A stretch of 64,000 nt of DNA from positions 10,899,211 through 10,963,210 of the forward strand of contig CM044961.1 in assembly GCA_024516035.1 (NCBI GenBank). Reading direction: 5' to 3'. The DNA is from Bactericera cockerelli (lineage: Eukaryota; Arthropoda; Insecta; Hemiptera; Triozidae). Position 1 is the stretch's first letter. Each line of letters begins with the position of its first letter. The translations under genes and the position numbers were made by a program. This document shows positions 22,370 through 53,899 of this stretch, piece by piece. The notes beneath the pieces are model-generated. The model saw only the letters and a program-made list of their open reading frames with translations. It was not told where the DNA came from and ran no database searches.

Positions 22370-22580
22370 ATTGACATTAGCTCGGTGATAAGGTCCCGGG
22401 TTCGAATCCCATGCACAGCTTGTAAAAAAAATGTATTCAAACTTTTCGTTACAGTTGTTTTTGTATAGGATACCTTTCGGTGTCAGCTCGTGTTGACCCA
22501 GCACCTAAATGGGAAGTATTAAGTGTCACTTCGAACCTTGACTGAAACAATCAATAACACGTACAACTAGCTCTCTTTAT
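22370..22580 (+). repeat. SINE family H, 5' part decayed
   Basis: B box GGGTTCGAATCCC and the body phrase cgtgttgacccagcacctaa. Confidence 0.65.
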
Positions 22581-22597
22581 CTTATCTCTATAACTTC

Positions 22598-22745
22598 ATT
22601 AGCTTATTCACTATTTATTTGATAAAAATAAATAATGTAATTCAACAATCAAGAGATATTTTTTCGTTTTATTAGCTTATTCACTATTTATTTGATGAAA
22701 ATAAATAATGTGCTTCGACAATCAAGAGATATTTTTTCGTTTTTT
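22598..22745. repeat. 74 bp direct duplication
   Basis: Two copies of attagcttattcactattta through caagagatattttttcgttt in direct tandem, differing at about four positions. Confidence 0.85.
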
Positions 22746-23284
22746 TTTTTTTTTCTCTCTCTCTCAAAAAGGCCATCTCAAGAGCCGCCCTCTTCTTGTA
22801 CTCTATCTAATTAACCTAGTTCTCGAGTTTGAGAAAAAATTCTCACTCCCCGTTTGATATTTTTCATGTAGTTCGAATTTCTTCATCTTCCAGTAGTTGT
22901 AAGGATACGGATTCACTTCGCCTTCGTCTATGCACCTAATACCGGCTTAATTAGTCGCACTGTGAATGAAGTTGCCACCATCTTGTTCAGTATGTTCAGG
23001 ACCCGTCCAGCCAGTGTAGCGCAACAGACTTGGAAGTATGAGTTCGAATCCTGGCTGGGTAGGATTTTTTTTTGGCTAACGTTTTACTTTCCTTATCCTA
23101 TATTTAGGAAAATAAAGTGGCTGTATGGAGCGTATGCCTGTATGGGCTTATTTTTGGCCCACTGCCAATCTTCAAAAAAAAGGTAGGTAATAATAATAAA
23201 AAAAAAAAAATAAGGAAATTTTTTTATAATAATTCACTTTTAAGCTATAATATTTGTGTTAATCAGAATTGTGGTATCACAACT

Positions 23285-23390
23285 ACTCATACTTGCTTTA
23301 CCAAATTTTTGCTTGACTCGGAACTCGAACCACCGACCTCAAGACTACCTACAAGTTGCCGCCTTATCGATCTAGCTACTGAGGTCGTTA
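23285..23390 (-). repeat. SINE I head, minus strand
   Basis: gaactcgaaccaccgacctc then gccgccttatcgatctagc. Confidence 0.65.
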
Positions 23391-23744
23391 TTATTCAAAC
23401 TAGATGGGGGTTGTGTCAGGCCCGTTTTACCGAATCGGCACAGCAGGCACGTGCCTATATTAGGCAAAAAATGGAAAAACAAAATTGCCATGATTGTTTT
23501 ATTGCGCCTCTGCCGAAAGCCAACATTCGACCCAAATCACAGCTGAGCCCGGCGCTCCACCAAAACTGGCATTTCACACTAAATCTAAATTTACGGCGTA
23601 TGGGCGTTATCATAGGGGTTGTGGGGGGCAGGGGTTGTAATCAGCTTGCAGGGTGTAAAAAGGGGCGCTACTCTTCGTTGTGCCTAGAGCGCTGGTAACG
23701 CGCATGGGTTGTGTCACAATGTGTCACATCAAATCCAATCATCT

Positions 23745-23915
23745 CGAAGTGCAGACCGACCGACAGACAGACCGACACACAACCAAAGTTGCTCAGGAGA
23801 TCATGAAACGTCCAGAAATATGAAAAAAATTGAAATCGGAACAAAAAAATATTTTTTTTCTACAAAAACGAACACAGTATTTCCGATTTCTAATATTATG
23901 TATTAGAAATTTATC
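23745..23915 (-). repeat. dispersed repeat L, minus strand
   Basis: The phrases gaccgacacacaaccaaag, atcatgaaacgtccagaaat and ttccgatttctaatatta identify it. Confidence 0.7.
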
Positions 23916-24054
23916 GGAATTAATAATATATAAATATGTACATAGGGCCATGCCTCGGGCCGTAACTCAGATACAGCCTGATGACTTGTATGAATATGAA
24001 AGTTTTTTTTTTATTTAAATAACTTATCGACACAGAAAATGACAATTCTGGTTT

Positions 24055-24260
24055 AACGTTAAAGTGTTTAACGCGCTAGTCTGGTAATCCAGGTAGCGTA
24101 GGGATCCGTTGGTTTGAATCCCATCCTGTACATGAATTTTTCCTCATACATTTTGAGTTTGTGACCACATAATATTAAGACTCTGAGGGTTACGTGGTAG
24201 AAAATTCTGCATTAACCTCGCCTAGTGATTACCTTCCACTGAAGAGTATTATTATTAATT
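24055..24260 (+). repeat. SINE family B
   Basis: Head (ttaacgcgctagtctggtaa, B box with one change, GGTTTGAATCCC), body and ATT tail are all present. Confidence 0.75.
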
Positions 24261-24539
24261 CACAGAATTCAATTTCAATATTGTTCCCTTTCATAATAAC
24301 ATATTGTAAATTGAAAAACCCTATTACCATTTTCAACAATTCAACGTAATTGAATTCTAATTACCTATTTTTCGTCTAATCAAAAGTGATTGGAAAATAT
24401 ATTTCATTAGTTCCTCTCATTGGTGCTTGACTGTACAGACAAATTTGTTGCTGTGGTAATAGTGCCTTGTGGTTCATCATTGGTTTGACATCCCTAACAT
24501 ATACAAATCCGAACTAATAGAAGAGAAATGCACACATTG

Positions 24540-24790
24540 ATTGACTGATTTTTTTCCGGGTTTAACGTCAGTTTCAATGCACAATAGTCATATCACGACG
24601 GGGGATTTATCCTCCATTCGCTGGGAACTCGCAAACCTGCTACCCACATTAACCTCACCCAGCCTAAGTGGGGCCGGGAATAGCCAACATCACGAGGAAG
24701 GGTTTGCATTTGAGTTGTCTCTCATCTAAGTCCTAACATCGCTTGACGTTGCTCAACTTCAGTGACAAAACGATAACTGGTGTATTCAAC
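24540..24790 (-). repeat. 5S-rRNA-derived SINE, minus strand
   Basis: Body (taacctcacccagcctaagt) followed by reverse 5S-like blocks (catcgcttgacgttgctcaa, ctggtgtattcaac). Confidence 0.65.
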
Positions 24791-25149
24791 TTGCCATAGA
24801 CACTGGCTGCAGAGCGTGTTGCTGGCGGATTGACTTTGATTCATTGATTATTTGATTAATTTTCACTGTAAGAAGAAATCTGCCTCTTTCTTTGTATAGG
24901 CGTTCTTCATACCTCGGCCAAGGTGTTGGATTTAGATGCATAACTATAATATTAAAAAAAAAAAATATTAGAACGAGAAGAAAGTACAGATAGAGGAAAA
25001 TGGAGCAAAAAGCAAAGAAGAAGAGAGAGATAAATAGGAAGAAGAAAAAGAGAAAAGATAAGGACTATATTTTTTATGGTTGATGTAAAAGTAGGTGAAA
25101 CAAAAAGATATAATACAGTAAAGAGCAATATATTTATTTTTATAAAGGG

Positions 25150-25313
25150 ATTTTTAAATAAAGGAAGAGAAGGAAAGATTAAAATAGAGAGAGGGAGAGA
25201 GAGAGATAGAGACGGAGAGTAGATAGAGAGAGAGAGCGAGAGAGAGAAAGAGAGGGATAGAGAAGAAAGAGAGAGAGAGAGAAGAAAGAGAGAGAATAGA
25301 GATAGAGAGGGAC

Positions 25314-25351
<38 letters not shown>

Positions 25352-25371
25352 AGAAGAGAGAGGAGACAGAG

Positions 25372-25403
<32 letters not shown>

Positions 25404-25453
25404 AAGAAACGAGAGAGGAAGAAGAGAGAGAAGAGAGAAGAGAGAAGAGGAAG

Positions 25454-25486
<33 letters not shown>

Positions 25487-25545
25487 GAGAGAGGAGAGAG
25501 AGAAGAGAGGAGAGAGGAGAGAGAGGAGGAGAGAATAACAAGAAC
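25150..25545. repeat. (GA)n / GAGAGAA low-complexity tract
   Basis: About 400 bp of almost pure GA. The Leu/Ser-rich ORFs on the minus strand are artefacts. Confidence 0.95.
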
Positions 25546-25617
25546 AAAATAAGACTAAGAACAAAACAAAACTTTACAAAACGCCATAATATTTGCTGCG
25601 CTTTTTCTTGGTCTCCA

Positions 25618-25760
25618 AGTATTTAATTCCCACCCCTTCCCCCTTAGTATCTAATTCCCACCCCCTCCCCCCCTTAGTATCTAATTCCCACCCCTCCCCC
25701 CCTTAGTATCTAATTCCCACCCCCTCCCCCTTAGTATCTAATCTCCCTCGCTCCACTATC
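25618..25760. repeat. about 30 bp C-rich tandem, 5 copies
   Basis: Units of tagtatctaattcccacccc followed by tcccccctt, with length changes in the C runs. Confidence 0.85.
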
Positions 25761-26094
25761 TAATTTCCCTCCTAATCACCATTAGCTGTCTCTGCTACTG
25801 AGTTGTGAGGGGGCAGCCCCCCCTGGATGACCTCTGGGGGTGAAGAGACATTAGGAGAGCGAAGAAGTAAGGGACCGGAACTTAGGAGAGCAAGAATAGA
25901 ACTTGCTTATTTTATTTATTTTTAAACATATTAACAACTTTAGTTGTATTTTTATTTATAAGTTTTTACTACGAAATCATACATGGGTAGTGGGTACAAA
26001 GAACCTAATCATTATTTTGTTATTGAATAATAATATTAAATAATAGTAAGCCCAAGACGTATTATTATGTGGTCAAAATACCAAGTGGTAGAGT

Positions 26095-26182
26095 AACTTG
26101 TCATGTCCCGGCTGGGTTTTGAACCCGCGACCTCCGGATTACCAGCCAACCCTTGACGACTGAGCTACCGGGACAGACAATC
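26095..26182 (-). repeat. SINE family A head, minus strand
   Basis: Reverse of tgtcccggtagctcagt with B box GGTTCaAAaCC (seen as ggttttgaacccgcgacctc). Confidence 0.7.
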
Positions 26183-26235
26183 TATTGAAGTCTCTATTTA
26201 TAAAGACAGGACAATTAATACGGATGACTAGTTCA

Positions 26236-26367
26236 CTAGGGCCAAATAAGAACGATTATGAAAGAGGATTAAAGGTGATATAACTCGGGCTGATTTGTTG
26301 AAAGCCTGACGTGAGGATGTGTTTGTTTGGTTTATCTTTAATCCTGTTTGATAATTTGGCCCTAAGA
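26236..26367. mobile_element. MITE with agggccaaat ends
   Basis: Left: agggccaaataagaacgatt, then gaggattaaaggtgat. Right, inverted: tatctttaatcctgtttgat then aatttggccct. 132 bp. One-sided relatives are near 7790-7870. Confidence 0.7.
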
Positions 26368-26429
26368 AAAAATTGAAAACAGTATAAACAAAGAAGAAAG
26401 AAAGTAGATAGAAATATACACACATGTCC

Positions 26430-27160
26430 TACCTAAGGAGCGGGGTTATTGCCTATGGCATAATCATTTTGAGAAGGGTTGGGTAAAAGATATCGCCATG
26501 AGCATTCTTTGCCTTTTGATTTTGCCCCGCCATATATTATAAATTTAAAACCACCCACTTGGAACTTAAACTTTTTCGAATGAACCCAGAATAAATCTAG
26601 CATTATTGAGTTATTTTTGGGTTTTTTTTTTTCAAGATTTAAATCGAACCCTCATCTTCATATTCCAAGTTGCCCACTAGTCTACCCAGACGACTGCTGA
26701 GTTCGGAAGCACCCTGTATGAATACATAATATTTACATTCACGAAACAGGTTGAGAAAATATTAATTTCAGTGCCATTCAACAGAAGAGAAACTTGAATA
26801 GGATGTTCACTTCAAGTAGGGAGGTGGCTGAGATGTTGGATGAGAATAAGAAAAAGTGCATCGGGGGGTTTTTTTTTCCTTTTTTAACATCTAGGTATTC
26901 TAGAATCTAAGTCATTCGAAAATCGAGACGATCCTTAATCTTTTTTGAGGGTTTAACATCACATTCACGGTCATAATACGACAACGGGGGTTTAACTGTT
27001 CAAAAAAGATACTCAAATTACTTAGCCTGAGTATAGCCAGCAGAACATGCGGATTGCCAAAATACATTTATGTAAATACATGAGAATTAAGATCTCCTGG
27101 AAGCCAATTGGTGTTGGTACCTGGTTTCTCCGAGGTATCGCGGTGATTCAAAGAAGAACA
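26430..27160. other. intergenic DNA with repeat fragments
   Basis: Repeat E fragment at 26425-26465, and a decayed 5S-SINE body on the minus strand at about 26945-27035. No gene. Confidence 0.4.
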
Positions 27161-27164
27161 GTCA

Positions 27165-27385
27165 GGGTCGATGGCGCGTTAAATGCACCGGTTCTCGTAG
27201 GATCACCGGAATTAAGCAACGTCCAGCGAGGTGAAAACTTCGTGATGCTGGCATTCCGGCCCAACGGAGGCTGGTTGAGGTTAATGTGGGTAGCAGGTTT
27301 GAGAATTTCCTGTGAATGGAGGGTAATACCCCCGTCGTGATATGACCATGCAGTTGAAAGCGAAGTTCAACCCAAATTAAATAAA
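27165..27385 (+). repeat. 5S-rRNA-derived SINE
   Basis: gcaccggttctcgtaggatc then accggaattaagcaacgtcc is a close match to 5S rRNA; body ggctggttgaggttaatgtg; A-rich tail. Confidence 0.8.
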
Positions 27386-27884
27386 AAGAATAGGTAACAA
27401 ATTACTAATCATGAGAAATCTTTTTTTTTTGCCATGTCTCAACTGGAACAGACATAACTATCGAATCTGAGGCCGCTAAATAACAGCTGACAGCGTAGTT
27501 TAGTAGCTCAGACAGCAGTCTTTTTCCATTCTATTCAAAAGCCGCATCTGAGGTTGCTCCTCACATATTTATGCATAAGTAGGGAGGCGGGTCGGGAGGT
27601 TGTAAGTACCTCTCTTTACTAAAACACTTTTTACACCCCCTCCATCTTCCCCTCTCCTCTCTCTCTCTCCCCTTCCCCTACTTTCCGCAACTCTTTACTA
27701 CAACCTTTTCATCATTTTTTCAATGTAAACAGGCACTCGTGTTGAAAAGTTATGCATCGTACTTAGCCGAGTATTTTTTAATCCTTTTTTTTCACGTGTA
27801 CGTATCAAAATCTTGGCGTTCTATTTATAGAGCCCTCTTGTCTGGCCTTTCGCATCATGGGGCTGTGACGTCAGTGAACCTTTG

Positions 27885-28290
27885 ATGAGCTTTCCAGCTA
27901 GTCTGGGGGGAGGAGCATGAGCTTTCCAGCTAGTCTGGGGGGAGGAGGCATGAGCTTTCCAGCTAGTCTGGGGGGAAGAGGCATGAGCTTTCCAGCTAGT
28001 CTGGGGAGAGGAGCCATGAGCTTTCCAGCTAGTCTGGGGGAGAGGAGGCATGAGCTTTCCAGCTAGTCTGGGGGAGGAGGCATGAGCTTTCCAGCTAGTC
28101 TGGGGGTAGGAGGCATGAGCTTTCCAGCTAGGTCTGGGGGGAGGAGGCATGAGCTTTCCAGCTAGTCTGGGGGGAGGAGGCATGAGCTTTCCAGCTAGTC
28201 TGGGGGGAGGAGGCATGAGCTTTCCAGCTAGTCTGGGGGGAGGAGGCATGAGCTTTCCAGCTAGTCTGGGGGAGGAGGAGGCATGAGAAT
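27885..28290. repeat. about 34 bp G-rich minisatellite, 12 copies
   Basis: Unit: gagctttccagctagtctgg then ggggaggaggcat, with one to three base changes in the G runs. It grades into a GA-rich tract at 28290-28380. Confidence 0.95.
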
Positions 28291-28384
28291 CATAAAAGAG
28301 TGAGAGAGAGGGGAGAGAGAAGGAGAGAGAGAAGGAGAGAGAGAGGGGGAGAGAGGGGGGGGGAGAAAGAGAGAGATAATGAAA

Positions 28385-29515
28385 ACAAAATGCCATTTGA
28401 AAATATTTCTTTTTTATTGTCTATTTGGAAATATTTACACGTAAAAAATATGATATCATCAAATAGTTTTGACATCACAATTCGCAAATGAAAATAATCG
28501 AAAAAATTCCGGGAAAAATACTAAAATGGGCTTCCAAATTTTGATGAATGTTTTATGAATGAAAATATATTATTTTGCCAAATGTATAATTTACGGTTCC
28601 ACAAATACAAATTATTTTTTATATTAAAATTGTATTTTACTATTTTGACATTATTGAAGTTATTAGAATTTTCACAAGCTAAGCATGTCATCTATTAATT
28701 TTTTGTATGTGGATATTATTAATAAAATAACTTAAAATGAATTTAATATTGAAACAATATTGATAGAGTATACAAGATTATTTTACCAGAGAGCGTAAAC
28801 GCAGAAATTTATTCAGCTAGAACAGCTAGATAAAATAAAGAGCTCCCAGCTTACAAATACGCACGGCTATCTCAATATTATTCTAATTCACATTGGTGGT
28901 TTTAATTAATTTCTTAAATACAATGAAATTATTTCTAAGTCTAACATTTAAAACATTAAGTAACAATAATAACGTATAAGGTATAAAAGATAAACAAGAA
29001 CTTGAATGGTAGGGGAAGCATCGCAGAGGAAGAAGAGAATTGATAGACCAACAAGAGCTTCACTATTTCCCAATTGATGAAAACGAAATCTTTTCGAAGA
29101 AATATAATTAAAAGATAAAAGATTGCAAACAGATACATGAAAAAAAATAAATGAAGAAAAAATTAAATGAACTTTTGTGAGTAATGTAAAGTTCTCAAAA
29201 GTTGGTATTGCCTAGATGCACCATATTCTTACTTTTTATTTGTATGAAATCAATAAGACCTGCATTTAAATACATTCCTAACATGGTTTAAGCTTGAAAA
29301 CAAAAAATGATTTAGTCAATAGATTTGAGCTCAAATACATGGTGTTTTAGTGTTTACCAGGATGATAAAATATTCACTTTGGTTGAGATAACTGAAATAA
29401 AAAATGACAATATTAAAGCAATAAAAACATTCTCTTTGGATTGAGTAAACAAAGTGCTTTAACAATGAATTAATATTACTTTCAGAGAATTGCGAAATAG
29501 GATAAACACAATCTA
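28385..29515. other. AT-rich DNA, nothing recognised
   Basis: About 1.1 kb of A/T-rich sequence downstream of aconitase with no repeat or reading frame that I can support. Confidence 0.5.
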
Positions 29516-29519
29516 GAAT

Positions 29520-29808
29520 ATAAATGACGCTAGTTGGAAGATGTTTCATTTGCCTATTAATTTTAGATAAAAGGTGTTTCATTGACCTACATAATGAGAA
29601 AAGAAGATGATTCATTGACCTACATAATGAGAAAAGAAGATGTTTCATTTTCCTATAAGTTGAAGATAGGTGTTTCATTTACCGACATAATCACGAAGGA
29701 AGATGTTTCATTTGCCTCTATGTTGAGGAAAGGTGTTTCATTTGCCTACATATTCAGGAAGGAAGATGTTTTATTTGCCTATGTGCTGAGGATGGAAGGT
29801 GTTGCACT
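29520..29808. repeat. about 36 bp tandem repeat in the aconitase 3' UTR region
   Basis: About eight diverged units of the form gatgtttcatttgcctatgt then tgaggaaagga, starting four bases after the aconitase stop codon (minus-strand view). The last coding exon contains a similar string (gatctgtttcattctgttga), which hints that the array arose from the end of the gene. A minus-strand AATAAA at 29770-29775, 37 bases after the stop, is a candidate poly(A) signal. Confidence 0.75.
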
Positions 29809-29811
29809 GTT

Positions 29812-49551
<19,740 letters not shown>

Positions 49552-49583
49552 CTGCGGCCAGAAGAGGAAGGGGGTGGACATTA

Positions 49584-49788
49584 GGGTCGGGTTCTACGAA
49601 AAACACCTAACCTAAAAAACACCTGAAAAACACGAAAAACGTTAGTTCGAAAGGATTCGTCAAGATAGCGCCAGTAGAGTTTAGAGCAAAACTCTACTGG
49701 CGCTTTCTTGACGAATCCTTTGGAACGAACGTTTTTCGTGTTTTTTAGGTTAGGTGTTTTTCGTAGAACCTGACCTAGAACTTATGAC
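49584..49788. mobile_element. hairpin MITE, about 90 bp arms
   Basis: The left arm (ggttctacgaaaaacaccta ... ggattcgtcaagatagcgcc) is mirrored by the right arm (ggcgctttcttgacgaatcc ... taggtgtttttcgtagaacc) with few mismatches around a short centre (gagtttagagcaaaactc). It lies 33 bases upstream of an aconitase acceptor. Confidence 0.85.
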
Positions 49789-49836
49789 AACACCATTGGT
49801 AAGAGATAAAAAAAAAAAATGAATAAAGATTATCTG

Positions 49837-50045
49837 TCCCGGTAGCTTAGTGGTAAAGGCGGCACTCTGTGAATCCAGAGACTCCAGAGGTCGCGGGTTC
49901 GAAACCTAGCCGGGACATGACAAGGTATCCTCCCATTTGGGATTTGTACCACATAATAATACGTCTTGGGCTTACTGCTGGAATAATGGGACATATGTAA
50001 TAGTCCTAATCCGGCAGTATAAATAAGGCGATATTATTATTATTT
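49837..50045 (+). repeat. SINE family A, full-length
   Basis: tgtcccggtagcttagtggt, B box GGTTCGAAACC, tail ataaggcgatattattatta. Confidence 0.8.
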
Positions 50046-50474
50046 TGCTAATTAATGAACCGTCCAGGATAAGAATATCATACATGAAAAAATTCAACAA
50101 AAAAAAATTTCATGTATGAAAAAAAAGTAAAAAAAAAAAAATTTTTTTACTTTTTTTTCATACATGAAAAAAAAGTAAAAAAAAAAGTTTTTATTCCGAA
50201 TAGAGCCCGAGGACATCTTACTAAGTCAATACCTAAAATCTGCATTTGAAACAAATTCCGTAAAGGAGACTAAATTAGAGGTAGTGGATTTATGTTTAAG
50301 AAAACCTTGTTGTTCATTCTTGTGTTATCTTTGCTGTAATTTTATTTTCATTTGGCTCTCAATAGTAAAATGATAACAATGATATCGCCTTACGAATATT
50401 GTCCCACTAGGACCAAAGCCAAGTCCCATTATTCATACAGTAAAACTAAGCATAATGTAGTCAAAATCCCAAAT

Positions 50475-50590
50475 CAGTATCAGTATAAACAGAAAAGTGA
50501 GAAAGTTGTACTAGATGTACATGAATATCAGAACATACCTGGACAGCTGTTTCGAGCTTATTTGGTCTCATCAGCAGGTAATAATTCTGA
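50475..50590 (+). repeat. dispersed repeat M
   Basis: cagtataaacagaaaagtga to gtctcatcagcaggtaata. Confidence 0.75.
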
Positions 50591-50817
50591 GTATCCATCT
50601 GTCTTTAGACCGTAAGAGTCAAGGATTTCACAGCCTCTTTGAAAAAATAGAACACAGCCTCAAACATTTTTTAATCGGTTAAACAGAACTAGGTGGACAA
50701 GTGATAATTTAAACAAGAATACACCTATTCCACCCAGTATCTCGTTCATAGTGTATTCGCAATTATTGTGTATTGTGTTTCTTAAACAATGTTCCTACTA
50801 GTGCAATGTAAACCGTG

Positions 50818-51015
50818 CACTAGTAGTCAAGTGGTTAACGCGCTAGTCTGGTAATCCAGTCAGCGTAGGAATCCGTTGGTTCGAATCAAACTCAGTGCAT
50901 TAATATTTTTTCATTCGAGTTTGTGAGCACCTAATAATAAGACTATGAGAGTTAAGTCCAGGTGGTAGTAAGTTCTCTGAGCATTTACCTTCCACTAAAT
51001 GGTGTTATTATTATT
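50818..51015 (+). repeat. SINE family B
   Basis: tcaagtggttaacgcgctag, B box GGTTCGAATC, tail ATTATTATT. Confidence 0.75.
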
Positions 51016-51019
51016 CCTC

Positions 51020-51435
51020 GTGGTCTTATTCTTGAGTCCAAATATGCTGAATCACCCTGTATATAAAATACGAAATTGCGAAACCCCAGTGAATGATAAA
51101 TATACATCCATCTTATTAAAAGTAACAAACAAAGGACGTTTCATCGTCTTAAAAATTCGCGTCCTGACAGTTCAAAAAGGAACATTTTTGGGCCAAAACC
51201 AAAAAGTAGTGTTTTGTGAAATTGGTATCAAAAATTTCAAGTTCCTGGTGAAAAACCGCAATAATATTGTAAATTCAAAGAAAAATTCTCAGTCACCTGT
51301 CCTATTTTTATGCTTTATCGATGTTACTCTCAATGTTAGAGACATAAGAATTCACGCGTGCACTTTCCAGGCTTCAAAGGACATGAATACTAAATTTCAT
51401 CGAAATCTGTTGAACAGTGTAGATTTCTATAAATA
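51020..51435 (+). other. 145-residue ORF in likely repeat DNA
   Basis: An open frame with no recognised domain. Its end (atttcatcgaaatctgttga then cagtgtagatttctataaat followed by a CA-rich tail) has the style of dispersed arthropod repeats, so I doubt that it is a host gene. Confidence 0.25.
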
Positions 51436-51949
51436 ACATACATATACACACACAACATACCTACAGAATTAATTTTCTAAAAAAAATTTTTAGAAAATTT
51501 TAGGAAATTTTAGAAACACAAAAAAAAAGACAAACCAAAAAAATCCTTTTTGAGTTTAGAATCTTTATTTTTGATCAGTTCATTACAGATCACGGGTATC
51601 TTCTTTTAATTCAGAAGGTTGCTATATTCTCCTTCTAACATCCTGTCTCCCATTGATCTTCGGCCATTCTCTTGCATTCTTCAAAGTTGGTGTGTTCATA
51701 CTGTTCATTCAGTCCAAGATGTTGTCAATCTCTTCCTCGCCTTCCATCTACTTTGTCTATCTTTGTCTTCAACAAGTCCTGCGTATCTTGTTCCACTGAT
51801 TCGTGTTCCACTTCGTTGGACTCAGATGTTGTGAGTCCAGTCGGCCTCCTCATCACCCCTTGTAGCCGATCCCTAACCTCCAGTTAGTTGGAACACGAAT
51901 TTCCAAGATGTTACAATTAATTCTTCTTCTTATTTTTGAATATTCCTCT

Positions 51950-52770
51950 ACAGAAATTTTTGATTTTGCAGGTGTAGTTATTTAGTGTGTAGACGTCAAA
52001 TTTATCCTTGCAGAGAATTTTGACTGTAGTGTGTCATAACTTATTATTTGTGTTCACGAAAATTTTATTTTGCATATAATTTTGATATTGGTGGGTGTAA
52101 TAACTTAGTTTGTGTTAAGACGTAAAATTTCTATTGCCGGTAATTTTGATATAAAGTGGTGTGTTAACTTGGCTCGTGTGAACAACAAATTTCTTCTTGC
52201 ACATAATTTTGATGGTGGTGTGATATAACTTGGCTTGTTTCGCAGAAAATTTTGTCTTGCAGATAATTTTGATATAAAGTGGTGTGTTAACTTGGCTCGT
52301 GTGAACAACAAATTTCTTCTTGCGCATAATTTTGATGGTGGTGTGTTATAACTTGGCTTGTTTCGCAGAAAAATTTGTCTTGTAGATAATTTTGATAAAT
52401 GTATAGTGGTGAGTTGACTTGGCCTTGTGAGTACTTGCGCATAATTTTGATTGTGATTGAACTTGGTGAGGGATCATATGTGTTTAACGCCGTCGATCAT
52501 ACGGCCTCCTTAGTCGCCTTCTACGACAGGCGTGGAGATACCGAGAGAGTATTCTATCACCCCCCTCTCAGGGTGGAAACTTTTTTTTAGTAATACAAAG
52601 TGTAGTCTACAATCCGTATGATCCATTCCCTTCGTTCGCTTTCTTTTTTGATTTTCAAATATGCTTCCCAATATCGTGATTTGGGGTTGGGGCAGGCTCT
52701 CTTGCGTATTCTTTTTATTCTCTCCTCTTCCTTTTTACGTTTAATTGATTCATCTGTGAGTTAAAAAAAA
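51950..52770 (+). repeat. half-copy of the 57.8 kb foldback element, with about 62 bp tandems
   Basis: 52000-52470 is a degenerate array of units such as cttgcagataattttgatat then aacttggctcgtgtgaacaa. It is followed by a block (acggcctccttagtcgcctt, tattctatcacccccctctc) and an end (ttcatctgtgagtt) shared in the same order with the left arm at 57240-57815. Confidence 0.8.
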
Positions 52771-52774
52771 TTAT

Positions 52775-53530
52775 ATATGTACAAAGTAGTCAAAATAAAA
52801 TAGGTTGGTAAATATACATAATACCTTCTTTAAATATAATGTTTTAATGTTCATGTTAAAATTAAGTCTATTTTAACATGAACATTATTTCACTTGTTTA
52901 ATGTTTTAGCATATAATTAGTTATTATTTTGATGTTTGAGAGAAACGTACCACAAAAATTGAAAACTTTGAAACACTTTGAAAGCGCTCAAGAAAACGTT
53001 TAATATTCAAGAAAAACTAGAAGAAATTTAGTTGAAAATGTGATGACATGTTTTAACGTGACATATCTTAAAACTCTGATTTGATTTAACGTCCTGATTA
53101 GGAAGGAAGTTTTACCCTCTATTCGCTGGAAATCGTACCAGGTACATTAATCTCACCCAGCCAGGGTAAGGCAGGAAATGCCAGACTCACGTATTCGTGT
53201 ATCAATTATTGATTTTTAAAAAGAAGATGAATCTGAAAAATTCTAGGAAGGTCATAACTGTCATAAGCCTTTAACCAAAGTAATCTTCAAAAACCAGCCA
53301 TGATTAATAGAATTATTTAAAAAAAAAATGAAACACACACAATTTGAAACTTTGTCGTAAAATATACCTGTATAATTATATCTGTGAAAATTGTTTAAAA
53401 GAAAACACAGAAAATGTTCTTCTTCCTTATGAATTGTCAATTTATTAACCCACTCTTTGAAAAAGTTGAGGACGTTTTGAAATAAATAAATTATTAAAAT
53501 TTCTATGATTTTTACAATATTAAATATTTA
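52775..53530. other. AT-rich DNA with a SINE C scrap
   Basis: A piece of SINE C body on the minus strand (53085-53195) and an imperfect inverted repeat near 52840-52885 (gttttaatgttcatgttaaa / ttttaacatgaacatta). Nothing else. Confidence 0.45.
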
Positions 53531-53700
53531 CCTGTTCGTTTGCCTGATTTTTTAACCAAGGTTTTAGTTTTCGCTAATGACAAATAAATTATTTATATAA
53601 ATATCTATGATTTTTACAATATTAAATATTTACCTGTTGGTTTTTTGACTGATTTCTTAATCAAGGTTTTGGTTTTGGCCACTGATGTTTTTCGGCGCAG
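53510..53700 (-). repeat. about 113 bp tandem duplication covering an exon end and donor
   Basis: tctatgatttttacaatatt then aaatatttacctgtt and aaccaaggttttagttttcg occur at 53502-53575 and again at 53608-53690 (with ggttttggttttggcc). In minus view both copies read AKTKTL-KKS ... ACAG|GTAAATATT, so two in-frame-looking donor ends exist. Confidence 0.85.
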
Positions 53701-53850
53701 GTGAGGCTTGATGGACTTTGGCTTGATGGGCTTGGGCTTGATGGACTTGGGCACCATTGGTTTCGTGCTTTTTTTGATCTTCGGTTTTGTCTTTCTTATT
53801 TTCTCTGGGTTCCGCATATTGACGATGGCTTGTGTACGCCGAACATCCAT
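53634..53850 (-). CDS. lysine/proline-rich candidate first exon
   Basis: An ATG at 53850 opens 72 codons up to a good donor (ACAG|GTAAAT at 53633). The peptide begins MDVRRTQAIVNMRNPEKIRK and is dominated by short KPK/IKP repeats (MVPKSIKPKPIKPKSIKPHL), then RRKTSVAKTKTLIKKSVKKP. Very basic, low complexity, suggestive of a nuclear or ribosome-associated tail, but I recognise no family. Its 3' end including the donor is duplicated 110 bp downstream. It may belong to a gene lying on the minus strand between here and aconitase, or be fortuitous. Confidence 0.35.
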
Positions 53851-53899
53851 CGTTCAAAACGAAGCGAAATCAAAACTTAACTGTTCTAAATTAGAATAG

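Noticed and set aside
25154..25564. 136-residue Leu/Ser-rich ORF, and similar ORFs at 188-475 and 11030-11452
   Set aside because: Direct products of (GA)n composition read on the opposite strand; no protein features.
27165..27245. 5S rRNA gene
   Set aside because: Diverged, only partly matching, and followed by a SINE body and A-tail shared with other copies.
27885..28290. Possible G-quadruplex array
   Set aside because: Each 34 bp unit has one long G run and two GG pairs, with long spacers between runs of three or more; it does not meet the usual four-run, short-loop pattern.
28300..28491. Arg/Glu-rich ORF
   Set aside because: Arises from a GA-rich tract adjoining the G-rich minisatellite.
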